Shown in pieces: positions 7,279 through 14,970 of a stretch of 64,000 nucleotides of DNA (position 1 is the first letter of the stretch; the number at the start of each line of letters is the position of its first letter). The stretch is from Oceanospirillum linum. GTDB lineage: Bacteria; Pseudomonadota; Gammaproteobacteria; Pseudomonadales; Halomonadaceae. Where the stretch lies: positions 79,172-143,171 of the forward strand of contig NZ_FXTS01000008.1 in NCBI RefSeq assembly GCF_900182785.1, read 5' to 3'. The notes below the pieces were generated by a model. That model made no database searches. It was not told the origin of the DNA and saw nothing but the letters and a program-made list of their open reading frames with translations. A program made the position numbers and the translations under genes.

Positions 7279-8166
7279 TCAGAGCCCGGTTTCCTTCGCC
7301 AGACAGATAAAGCGTCGGATATGAGGGTTATCTTCATCCTGCTGGCGTACTCCCAGAAAGATCTGTTTCTGAATGCCCTCTTTTCCCAGCTTTACCAGCG
7401 CAATGGGCAGGTTCTCGGCGTATTCCCGTCCTAACCATGCCGGTAGTGTTGCCACACCACGATTGGCAGCCACCATTTGCAGAATGATTTCAGTGGCTTC
7501 CAGTGTTTTATGTTTTTGCGGTCGACAATGGGCCGGTAGCAGAAACTGTTGAAAGATATCCAGCCGTTCGATCTCCACCGGATAGGTGAACAGGGTTTCG
7601 CTGGCAAGCTGATCCGGGGCGATCCAGGGATGGTTCGCCAGCGGATTGTGCTGATGCACGACTAATACTTGCTCGTAGGGGAACACCGGCTCAAACACAA
7701 TCCCTTCGCGCCAGATCGGGTCAGGTGTCACTAAAATGTCGATATCGTGGTTAAACAGCGCCGCCATGCCACCAAACTGAAAGCGTTGTTTAACATCCAG
7801 ATCTACTGATGGATAAATATCCATAAAGGGCGACACTACCTTCAGTAGCCACTGATAGCAGGGATGGCACTCCATACCAATATGCAAACTGCCCTGTTCG
7901 TTGCGGGCAAAGCGACTCAGATTTTCATCGATGCGTTCCAGCTGAGGCAGAATGCGTTTAGCCTCTTTTAGCAGATACTCTCCGGCCTGTGTTAGGCGCA
8001 CCTTACGGCCATCTTTTAGCCATAGAGGGCTGCCAATCTGGCCTTCCAGCTTTTTGATGGTGTGACTAAGGGCTGACTGAGTCAGGTACAGGCTTTCTGA
8101 GGCAGCGGTCAGAGAGCCTTGCTTATCAATAGCACGCAGAATATTCAGATGAGTACGTTCAATTAT
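7279..8166 (-). CDS. metR: LysR-type methionine regulator MetR, with a non-standard start codon
   Basis: MetR activates metE and related genes, with homocysteine as co-activator. The protein aligns along its length with E. coli MetR: the HTH part (GSLTAASESLYLTQSALSHT), ECHPCYQWL near residue 105, and ASETLFTYPVEIERLDIFQQ. The gene is divergent from metE, as in enterobacteria. By analogy with E. coli MIEVKHL, the N-terminus here is read as xIERTHL, where the first codons are ATA ATT GAA CGT. The frame contains no ATG, GTG or TTG between the upstream stop and the middle of the DNA-binding domain, so initiation must be at ATA (8166) or ATT (8163). The first GTG, at 8001, would remove the whole HTH. 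A base substitution or sequencing error is the alternative. Confidence 0.85.
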   Translation of the reverse strand: MIERTHLNILRAIDKQGSLTAASESLYLTQSALSHTIKKLEGQIGSPLWLKDGRKVRLTQAGEYLLKEAKRILPQLERIDENLSRFARNEQGSLHIGMECHPCYQWLLKVVSPFMDIYPSVDLDVKQRFQFGGMAALFNHDIDILVTPDPIWREGIVFEPVFPYEQVLVVHQHNPLANHPWIAPDQLASETLFTYPVEIERLDIFQQFLLPAHCRPQKHKTLEATEIILQMVAANRGVATLPAWLGREYAENLPIALVKLGKEGIQKQIFLGVRQQDEDNPHIRRFICLAKETGL

Positions 8167-8196
8167 TCTCTCTACATTCCTCTTTGTCGCTATTAC

Positions 8197-8246
8197 CTAT
8201 GAAAAAAGCTAATGATTTTATGAGAAAGTACCATTATTTTTCATAG
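8197..8246. promoter_or_regulatory. metR-metE intergenic inverted repeat, probable MetR operator
   Basis: CTATGAAAAA (8197-8206) and TTTTTCATAG (8237-8246) are perfect inverted repeats centred between the two divergent genes. TGAA/TTCA half-sites are the hallmark of MetR sites. The interpretation is inference from position and half-site match. Confidence 0.5.
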
Positions 8247-8334
8247 ATTGCATGATTTAGGCTACAGCCATGGATTGAATAGCGTTGAGATAAGGCGCGA
8301 AAAAGACGCAAACTGAGATTTGTAAGGAATTAAA

Positions 8335-10701
8335 ATGGCTTTAGTACACAACCTGGGCTTCCCCCGTATCGGCGCAAAGCGGGAACTGAAATTTGCCCAG
8401 GAAGGTTTCTGGAAAGGGGCGTCTTCAGCGGATCAGCTGCTGAGCACCGCAAAATTGATTCGTGCTGCTAACTGGCAGCAGCAAGCTGATCTTGACCTGG
8501 TGCCTGTGGGAGATTTTTCACTTTACGACCAGGTGCTGGATATGAGTTTCACCCTGGGGAACTTGCCTGCGCGGGTTCAGGGGCTTGAAGGTAGTGAGCT
8601 GGATCGTTACTTTCGCGTTGCTAGGGGGCGTTCGGCCCAGGACAGTGACTGTAACAGTGTGCATGCCGGAGAGATGACCAAATGGTTTGATACCAACTAC
8701 CACTATATTGTACCTGAGGTGACCGCTGATACCCGATTCAGTCTTAACCCGGAACGTATTCTGACTCAACTGGCTGAAGCGCAGATTCAGCTGGGGTTGG
8801 CCAAAGCCAAGCCGGTGATTATTGGCCCGGTGACCTACCTTTGGTTGAGTAAAGCGAAAGATGGTTCTGATCCGCTGGCACTGTTGGATCAGTTGCTGCC
8901 GGTGTACAGTGCACTGTTGGAACAGTTGGCGGATGCCGGTGTGGCTTGGGTTCAGATCGATGAACCGATATTGGTGACTGATCTGGATACCCGTTGGAAG
9001 CAGGCCTTTGAGCACGCCTATCACACCCTGAAAGCCAATCGGCCCCAGGTGCTGGTTGCTACCTACTTTGGAACACTCCAGGATAATCTGCAGCTGGCCT
9101 GCAACCTGCCTGTGGCAGGCTTACATATTGATGGCGTTCGCGGTCGGGAGGAAGTGACTAAAGTTGTGGACTGGCTGCCGGGTCATAAAGTGCTGTCTAT
9201 TGGCGCAGTGGATGGCCGTAACATCTGGAAGACGGATCTTAAACGTGTTCTGGACTGGCTGGAACCGGTGGCCGCTAAGCTGGGCGATCGCCTGTGGTTG
9301 GCGCCCTCCTGCTCATTGCTGCATGTACCTGTGGATCTGGAAAGCGAAGTCTCCGGGGATGAAGATAAGCCCGCGACCCTGGATAGTGAACTGATTCGTT
9401 GGTTGGCTTTTGCCCGGCAGAAACTGGTGGAAGTGCAGCTGTTGGGCCGTGCCGTTAATGAAGGACGTGAAGCCGTAGCGGAACAGCTGGCGGATAATCA
9501 GGCGGCTATTACCAGCCGTCGACTATCTGAGCGGGTGCATAACCGCTCGGTGAAAGCTGGTGTGGGAGGGGTTACCTCAGGTTTTGGTCAGCGCCAAAGC
9601 GCTTATGCTCAGCGAGCGGCCAAACAGGCTGAACGCTTAAAGCTACCGCTGTATCCAACCACAACCATAGGCTCTTTCCCGCAGACCGCTGAGATCCGCA
9701 AAGCCCGTCTGGCGTACAAAAAACATGAGCTGAGTGAGGCGGATTATCAGACGCAGATGAAAGCCGAGATCGAACGTGCAGTGCTGGAGCAGGAAAAACT
9801 GGGACTGGATCTGCTGGTGCACGGTGAAGCCGAGCGAAACGATATGGTGGAATACTTCGGCGAACAGCTGGAAGGTTATGCCTTCAGTCGCTTTGGCTGG
9901 GTACAGTCTTACGGTTCCCGCTGTGTGAAGCCGCCGATCCTGTTTGGTGATATCAGCCGCCCGGAACCGATGACCGTTGCCTGGACGCAGTTTGCTCAGT
10001 CCCTGACCGATAAACCGATGAAAGGCATGCTCACCGGCCCGGTAACCATTCTGAACTGGTCCTTTGTACGGGATGATCAGCCCCGCAAAGAGAGCTGTAT
10101 GCAGCTGGCGCTGGCGATCCGTCAGGAGGTTCAGGATCTGGAAGCTGCTGGGGTGCACGTGATCCAGATCGATGAAGCGGCCCTGCGTGAAGGCCTGCCC
10201 CTGCGTCGCAGCGAATGGCAGCATTATCTGGATTGGGCGGTGAACTGTTTCCGTATCAGCGCCAACGGTGTGTCCGATGAAACCCAGATCCACACCCATA
10301 TGTGTTACTCGGAGTTTAACGACATTATCGAATCCATCGCCCGTATGGATGCTGATGTGATCACCATCGAAACATCGCGCTCCGATATGGAGTTGCTGGA
10401 TGTGTTTGAAGCTTTTGAATACCCGAATGAGATCGGCCCTGGCGTCTATGATATTCACTCACCGAATATTCCATCCGTAGAGCAGATGGTAAGTCTGATG
10501 AGTAAAGCGGCAGAGCGTATTCCCGCAGAACGCCTTTGGGTAAACCCGGATTGCGGCCTGAAAACCCGTCAGTGGGCAGAGGTGATTCCCGCGCTGGAGA
10601 ATATGGTCGCTGCAGCACGGATACTTCGTCTGCAGACGGCTTCCGGCGAGGCCTCATCACAGGTGCCGGTTCAGGTGCAGAGGGAAGCAGAACCGGTATA
10701 A
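8335..10701 (+). CDS. metE: Cobalamin-independent methionine synthase
   Basis: MetE transfers a methyl group from 5-methyltetrahydropteroyltriglutamate to homocysteine, the last step of methionine synthesis, without B12. The 788-residue protein has the two-barrel layout: an N-terminal barrel beginning with HNLGFPRIGAKRELK, and a C-terminal catalytic barrel beginning with LPLYPTTTIGSFPQT. Zinc ligands are present in HTHMCYSEF (around residues 654-656) and NPDCGLKTR (around 738). The start is preceded by TAAGGAATTAAA. A Gln/Ser-rich tail of about 25 residues extends past the usual end. It is divergent from metR. Confidence 0.97.
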   Translation: MALVHNLGFPRIGAKRELKFAQEGFWKGASSADQLLSTAKLIRAANWQQQADLDLVPVGDFSLYDQVLDMSFTLGNLPARVQGLEGSELDRYFRVARGRSAQDSDCNSVHAGEMTKWFDTNYHYIVPEVTADTRFSLNPERILTQLAEAQIQLGLAKAKPVIIGPVTYLWLSKAKDGSDPLALLDQLLPVYSALLEQLADAGVAWVQIDEPILVTDLDTRWKQAFEHAYHTLKANRPQVLVATYFGTLQDNLQLACNLPVAGLHIDGVRGREEVTKVVDWLPGHKVLSIGAVDGRNIWKTDLKRVLDWLEPVAAKLGDRLWLAPSCSLLHVPVDLESEVSGDEDKPATLDSELIRWLAFARQKLVEVQLLGRAVNEGREAVAEQLADNQAAITSRRLSERVHNRSVKAGVGGVTSGFGQRQSAYAQRAAKQAERLKLPLYPTTTIGSFPQTAEIRKARLAYKKHELSEADYQTQMKAEIERAVLEQEKLGLDLLVHGEAERNDMVEYFGEQLEGYAFSRFGWVQSYGSRCVKPPILFGDISRPEPMTVAWTQFAQSLTDKPMKGMLTGPVTILNWSFVRDDQPRKESCMQLALAIRQEVQDLEAAGVHVIQIDEAALREGLPLRRSEWQHYLDWAVNCFRISANGVSDETQIHTHMCYSEFNDIIESIARMDADVITIETSRSDMELLDVFEAFEYPNEIGPGVYDIHSPNIPSVEQMVSLMSKAAERIPAERLWVNPDCGLKTRQWAEVIPALENMVAAARILRLQTASGEASSQVPVQVQREAEPV

Positions 10702-10738
10702 AACCGAGATAGCCTCTGCAATCGCAACCTGAAAATGC

Positions 10739-10783
10739 ACAAAACCCCCGCTATCTGATTCTCTGGGATAGTGGGGGTTTTGT
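10739..10783 (+). terminator. Strong terminator after metE
   Basis: A 17-pair stem (arms ACAAAACCCCCGCTATC and GATAGTGGGGGTTTTGT, one G-U pair) ends in a T-rich run. The A-rich 5' arm lets it also act against leftward transcription. Confidence 0.9.
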
Positions 10784-10830
10784 TTGTGTTGATGATCGCT
10801 TAGGGGAATCAAGTGCGTATCAGGTAAGAA

Positions 10831-11343
10831 TCAGGGCGCGTTACGCTCAATAACTTCTGGGAGCCAGATCAGGTCGGTAACACCCACATCGATGCCCAGC
10901 TGATTAAGCAGAGTGGTCAGCTGCCCTCTATGGTGTGTCTGATGGTTAAAAAAATGAGTCACAGCAAGCCACAGCTCATATTTACGCGTAATAGGGTTCA
11001 CAATACTGGTGTATCTGAGTTCGTCCTGAAGAGCCTCGTCGGTTAACTGATGGCTCCAGTCGGTTATTTTCTGATCCGTTATTTTGCGGTCAGCCTGAAG
11101 CGCTTCAAAATCGGAATGCAGTTCCTGATTCAGTCCTGAAACCTGGAAGGGTTCATTAAGAAAGCGACCCAACCAGATTTTATCGCCCAGTAAGAGATGG
11201 TTCAGGGTGCCATGAATGGATTTAAAGAATGCCCCTCTGTCCTCTTTTCTCTCTTGGTCGGATATTTTTGCACAGGCTGCGTAGATGCTTTCATTCATCC
11301 AGCGGTTGTAGGATGCAAGATCCCGAGCTTGTTGGGCGTGCAT
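10831..11343 (-). CDS. DinB-family protein
   Basis: This 170-residue protein belongs to the DinB/YfiT four-helix-bundle superfamily. Three histidines that usually bind a divalent metal are visible: HGTLNHLLLGDKIW near residue 45 and HFFNHQTHHRGQL near residue 132. The N-terminal YNRWMNESIY motif is also typical. Members include thiol-dependent S-transferases and proteins of unknown role; the name comes from a DNA-damage-induced Bacillus gene. AGGAG lies seven bases before the ATG. It is a single gene between metE and ung with no evident partner. Confidence 0.85.
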   Translation of the reverse strand: MHAQQARDLASYNRWMNESIYAACAKISDQERKEDRGAFFKSIHGTLNHLLLGDKIWLGRFLNEPFQVSGLNQELHSDFEALQADRKITDQKITDWSHQLTDEALQDELRYTSIVNPITRKYELWLAVTHFFNHQTHHRGQLTTLLNQLGIDVGVTDLIWLPEVIERNAP

Positions 11344-11501
11344 AAAAAGACTCCTTTTTCGACGAATTAAACAAGCCGCTTTATGAAAGGGTTGCGATGC
11401 TCTTTACCACCAGTGTATCACTGCTATGGGAAGCTAATGCCTCAACATAGGGCTAATCTGATAAAATCCCTGAAATTTTTAATCAGCGGGATAGACAAGT
11501 T

Positions 11502-12191
11502 ATGGCGATTGATCTGCCGGATGATTGGTTGGCAGTGCTGGGCGGTGAGTTCGAACAGCCTTATATGCAGAATCTGAAAGCTTTTTTGGCGCAGGAAAAA
11601 GCACAGGGCAAGGTGATCTACCCACACTCCTCGGATTGGTTTAATGCGTTTAAGTACACGCCGCTGGATCAGGTTAAGGTGGTTATTCTGGGACAAGACC
11701 CCTACCACGGCCCGGATCAGGCCCATGGTTTGTGCTTCTCGGTGCGCCCTGGAGTTAAAACGCCACCATCTCTGGTGAATATCTATAAGGAGCTGCAAAA
11801 TGACTTGGGTATACAGCCGGTGAATCACGGTTATCTGACCAGTTGGGCGAAACAGGGCGTGTTGATGATTAATGCGGTTCTGACGGTAGAGCAGGCCAAT
11901 GCCGGTTCCCATCAGAAAAAAGGCTGGGAGCAGTTCACCGATAAGGTGATTCACATTATTAACGAACAGCTTGATGGTGTGGTGTTTCTGCTGTGGGGCA
12001 GCTATGCCCAAAAGAAAGCGGCTTTTGTGGATCAGAACAAACATCTGGTGCTGAAGTCGGTACACCCATCACCGCTTTCCGCTCACCGCGGATTCTTTGG
12101 TAATCATCAGTTTAGTCAGGCCAATGATTTTCTGATCTCCCGTGGCAAACAGCCGATCAACTGGCAACTGCCGGAGCAACCGGAAGACTGA
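11502..12191 (+). CDS. ung: Uracil-DNA glycosylase, family 1
   Basis: Ung removes uracil from DNA, starting base excision repair. The 229-residue protein shows the water-activating motif GQDPYHGPDQAHGLCFSV near residue 65 with the catalytic Asp. The DNA-intercalating loop HPSPLSAHRGFFG near residue 190 contains the catalytic His. Length and motifs match the E. coli enzyme. The ribosome-binding site is weak (GGGATAG upstream). It is monocistronic, followed by a very strong terminator. Confidence 0.97.
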   Translation: MAIDLPDDWLAVLGGEFEQPYMQNLKAFLAQEKAQGKVIYPHSSDWFNAFKYTPLDQVKVVILGQDPYHGPDQAHGLCFSVRPGVKTPPSLVNIYKELQNDLGIQPVNHGYLTSWAKQGVLMINAVLTVEQANAGSHQKKGWEQFTDKVIHIINEQLDGVVFLLWGSYAQKKAAFVDQNKHLVLKSVHPSPLSAHRGFFGNHQFSQANDFLISRGKQPINWQLPEQPED

Positions 12192-12248
12192 TCTTTTTTG
12201 GAATGGTCATTCAGGAATGATTATGCTTGCTGTGAGCCGATAGAAAAA

Positions 12249-12282
12249 CAAAGGGCGCGAATCGAAAGATTCGCGCCCTTTG
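12249..12282. terminator. Strong bidirectional terminator between ung and ygfZ
   Basis: CAAAGGGCGCGAATC-GAAA-GATTCGCGCCCTTTG is a 15-pair perfect stem with a GNRA tetraloop, followed by TTTGG. It lies between convergent genes. Confidence 0.9.
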
Positions 12283-12328
12283 TTTGGGGATCTCTTACCC
12301 ACGAAAGGAAAAACAAGAGGAAAGAAGA

Positions 12329-13279
12329 TCAGATCTCCTGCTTTTCCAGCCCGTAAGGCAGTTCGATCAGGGTTAGTGGCTGATCATCTGCGGTCAACAG
12401 TGGCTCTTCCAGTGTGTTATCTTTCAATACCGCTAACAGCTCGGTTTTGCCTTCAGCGTTGATAGCGCTTAATAGCACTTCGCCAGCTTCGGTTTTATCC
12501 CCTTCCATCAGACAGATCACTTTATCGCCAACTTTAGCTTCGCCATCACCGACTAATCGCTGCAGACGCTTCTTAACACCGCCGCGATATTGAGCACGGG
12601 CGATAATCTCCTGGCCGGTGTAGCAGCCTTTCTTAAAGCTGATGGCACCGGTGGCCTGATAATTGAGCATCTGAGGAATAAACTGATCGGTGTGGCTCTG
12701 CTCAAGCAGAATCTGCCCATTTTCGATCTGAGTCAGATTCCAGGCGGCTTCGGATACCGGTGTCAGCGTGTTGTCAAAAAGCGTCTTCAGAGTCTCAAAG
12801 CTGCACAGGCCGATACTGCGCCCGGTCACTCCGGGAAGGGCGAAAATATTAACATGCTCTGCGGTGGCATCTGCATGGTTAAAGCCGATAACCGCGATCT
12901 CATCGGATCTGTCCTCAAAGGTGCAGCGGTACAGGGGCGCAAACTTGCTCAGGTTGGTTTGGGTCGTTTCCAGTGTTGAGCGTGGCAATAACAGCAGCAG
13001 GCCTTCCGGGTGGCGCACCACATAAAACGTCGCGTAGGGGCGGCCTTTAGGTGAGGTCAGCAGAGAAAGGCGCAGTTCACCTTCCGGCAGATCCTCAATC
13101 TTCTGACTGGCTTGACCGTGCAGCATTTTGGCTGCCATATCGCCTTTAATCAGAAGTACCCCCATACGGGCTAGTGGACTGAAGGTGCTGGTGGTGCCGA
13201 GCTTTCTTGCCTGTTCCTGTAACGAGATCTCTATCGCGGGCAGTTCTGTGTGGCGATTAGTACTTGTGCTTGCTTCCAT
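12329..13279 (-). CDS. ygfZ: Folate-binding Fe-S cluster maintenance protein YgfZ
   Basis: YgfZ is a folate-dependent protein of the GcvT fold that supports repair or assembly of certain [4Fe-4S] enzymes such as MiaB. The 316-residue protein carries the family signature KKGCYTGQEIIAR near residue 225, with the essential cysteine in KGCYxGQE. The N-terminal part resembles GcvT, with a small C-terminal barrel. GGAG lies 11 bases before the ATG. It is convergent with ung and stands alone. The DNA upstream of it also leads to the unknown gene at 13421. Confidence 0.9.
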   Translation of the reverse strand: MEASTSTNRHTELPAIEISLQEQARKLGTTSTFSPLARMGVLLIKGDMAAKMLHGQASQKIEDLPEGELRLSLLTSPKGRPYATFYVVRHPEGLLLLLPRSTLETTQTNLSKFAPLYRCTFEDRSDEIAVIGFNHADATAEHVNIFALPGVTGRSIGLCSFETLKTLFDNTLTPVSEAAWNLTQIENGQILLEQSHTDQFIPQMLNYQATGAISFKKGCYTGQEIIARAQYRGGVKKRLQRLVGDGEAKVGDKVICLMEGDKTEAGEVLLSAINAEGKTELLAVLKDNTLEEPLLTADDQPLTLIELPYGLEKQEI

Positions 13280-13420
13280 AAAAATCCGGGCTCCGGTGCT
13301 ATGATGGAACTTTTTTCTAAGATTGGTTTTCCAAGTCCTGTTTTCAACCCTTACCCTACTGAAAGCCTAGGATTTATTTTTGATACTCTTAAGTAAGCTG
13401 TTAGGAATCGACCGGCATTC

Positions 13421-13822
13421 ATGATGTATAACCCTGTTACGCAAATCGTGACCAAAGCCGGCCCAGTGCTGGTGGCTTCGCTTATGTTGTTGTTGCAATG
13501 TATGGCGGGTCTGTCGTCGCAGGCTGATTTGGCTAAACCTCAATATTTGGTTGATACACAAAATTTGGCTAATACAGATCATCTTTCCCCGCAGGTATCT
13601 TTGATGCGTCAAGCACATCAAAAGCATTCTGCACCGGCAATGAGTTGCTGTGATGATGGCCTACAGCCGATCACATTAGCGGATGTTCAGTTAATTGCTC
13701 TATTACTGTTGTTTGTCTTACTGCTGAGCTTTGACCTTCTTCGCGTCAGTGGTCGGATAATTCCCACGCTTTTCTCTCCTAATCGACGGTTACATCGACT
13801 GTATTGCTGCTGGCTGAATTAA
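13421..13822 (+). CDS. Small membrane protein of unknown function ahead of the copper genes
   Basis: I do not recognise this 133-residue protein with confidence. It has an N-terminal hydrophobic segment (about 15-32, possibly a signal peptide) and a central metal-ligand-like stretch, MRQAHQKHSAPAMSCCDD. A strong membrane helix (about 87-107) follows, and the tail is short and basic with another Cys pair (YCCWLN). The arrangement of an exported His/Met/Cys patch between two hydrophobic segments recalls small copper-associated proteins of the DUF2946 type, and the downstream genes are copper genes. Both points are suggestive only. The ribosome-binding site (AGGAA) is 14 bases away and weak. Confidence 0.55.
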   Translation: MMYNPVTQIVTKAGPVLVASLMLLLQCMAGLSSQADLAKPQYLVDTQNLANTDHLSPQVSLMRQAHQKHSAPAMSCCDDGLQPITLADVQLIALLLLFVLLLSFDLLRVSGRIIPTLFSPNRRLHRLYCCWLN

Positions 13823-13947
13823 AAATCCTTGCGTTACGTCATAACGTTGAACACAACACTTTGAGAGCAATTTCACGCAGCCTGTATGTTTGTTAGGGCT
13901 GTGGTTTTTCAATGCAAATGCATTAATGTCAGTGTAAGGATTAACCC

Positions 13948-14412
13948 GTGCCAATATTGTTAAAGCGTGTTTTGATGGCGGTTTTATTCACCGTAACCCT
14001 ATCTGCCTGTAGTGAACATGGTAAAGAAAGCGGCGAGAGTATGGGTGGCGTTGATAATAACAATGCTGATCGCTGGTATACCGAGTCAATGGTAAGCCAA
14101 GGTAAACCGCTGTATCAGGCGAATTGTGCCCAGTGTCATGGTGGTTTTGGTCAAGGCAACCCCGACTGGCGTAAACCGGCTGATGATGGTCGTTACCTAC
14201 CGCCGCCACTTAATGGCACCGGCCATGCGTGGCATCACTCCCTTGATCAGTTACGGGGTGTGATCAAATATGGCCGTGGGCCAGATGTGCCTTCTGACAT
14301 GCCCGCCTGGGGTGAGAAGCTGTCGGATGAGGAGATCAATGCGGTGATGGCTTGGTTTCAGTCCCGTTGGCCGGATGAGATCTATCAGGCCTGGAGCCGA
14401 CCTAAGCATTAA
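13948..14412 (+). CDS. Lipoprotein cytochrome c, class I
   Basis: This 154-residue exported protein has a lipoprotein signal peptide ending in the lipobox LSAC (Cys about residue 21), which would anchor it to a membrane facing the periplasm. A single haem c site CAQCH lies near residue 60, and the likely distal Met ligand is in DMPAWGEKLSDEE near residue 118. This is the usual fold of small soluble cytochromes c. The start is GTG with TAAGGA seven bases upstream. It lies between a putative metal-binding membrane protein and the copper operon promoter, so a role in copper or electron transfer to an oxidase is possible but not shown. Confidence 0.88.
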   Translation: MPILLKRVLMAVLFTVTLSACSEHGKESGESMGGVDNNNADRWYTESMVSQGKPLYQANCAQCHGGFGQGNPDWRKPADDGRYLPPPLNGTGHAWHHSLDQLRGVIKYGRGPDVPSDMPAWGEKLSDEEINAVMAWFQSRWPDEIYQAWSRPKH

Positions 14413-14438
14413 ACAGAGTCGTTTAGGTTGGTAAAAGC

Positions 14439-14470
14439 TTGACCCTAAAGTTTTCTTTAGGGTTTAAGCT
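14439..14470 (+). promoter_or_regulatory. MerR-family (CueR-like) promoter for copZ-copA
   Basis: The -35 TTGACC (14439-14444) and -10 TAAGCT (14465-14470) are separated by an unusually long 20-base spacer. That spacer contains the dyad ACCCTAAAG-TTTT-CTTTAGGGT. This is the hallmark of promoters twisted open by MerR-type activators and closely resembles the E. coli copA promoter. No MerR-type gene is in this window, so the regulator acts from elsewhere. Confidence 0.75.
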
Positions 14471-14601
14471 TTATGTTTGCTCTGTTATGCGAACGGTGTT
14501 TCGCTTTTCCCGACTATTTTGTATGGTGTGCTTTATTTTGTCCGGTGCGCTCGGTGAGCCACGGGTAGCTCTGGGTTCAGATTTTTATAGAGGGGATTAT
14601 T

Positions 14602-14808
14602 GTGAGCAAAGAAGTGGTTATTACTCTGGAAGGTTTATCCTGTAACGGTTGTGTGAACTCGGTAATCACCGCCCTGATGATGGTGGATGGCGTTGAGCAG
14701 GCTGATGTGACGCTTTATGAAGCCCACGTTACCGGCACGATGAAGGTAGAAGATCTGATCGATGCGGTGGAAGAAGCGGGTTTTGATGCGGAAGAGAAAA
14801 AGGATTGA
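14602..14808 (+). CDS. copZ: Copper chaperone CopZ-like heavy-metal-associated protein
   Basis: This 68-residue protein is one HMA (ferredoxin-like) domain. Its metal-binding loop is GLSCNGCVNSV around residues 12-16 (CxxC). The central residues (NG) differ from the more common MHCxxC version, and the usual Met before the first Cys is replaced by Ser. The start is GTG with GAGGGG seven bases upstream. CopZ proteins hand Cu(I) to CopA, which is the next gene, and both lie behind the MerR-type promoter. The strongly acidic C-terminus (EEAGFDAEEKKD) is notable. Confidence 0.85.
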   Translation: MSKEVVITLEGLSCNGCVNSVITALMMVDGVEQADVTLYEAHVTGTMKVEDLIDAVEEAGFDAEEKKD

Positions 14809-14970
14809 GACTAAAAGTCTTAAGGACCAATGGTTTTAAACTATCTGTTGTGACCTGTATTTGTGATCCGGCTTAGGCCGGATCTGCTGTTTCTGATAGC
14901 CAGGAATTTTACTCTCTTCCCTGATCGGGTGCGATTTGAGCGAAGTGAGTCGTTTGTGAGGAAAGGGGTT

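Noticed and set aside
9643..10458. A 271-codon frame antisense to metE
   Set aside because: A shadow of metE codon usage; no ribosome-binding site and no protein-family look.
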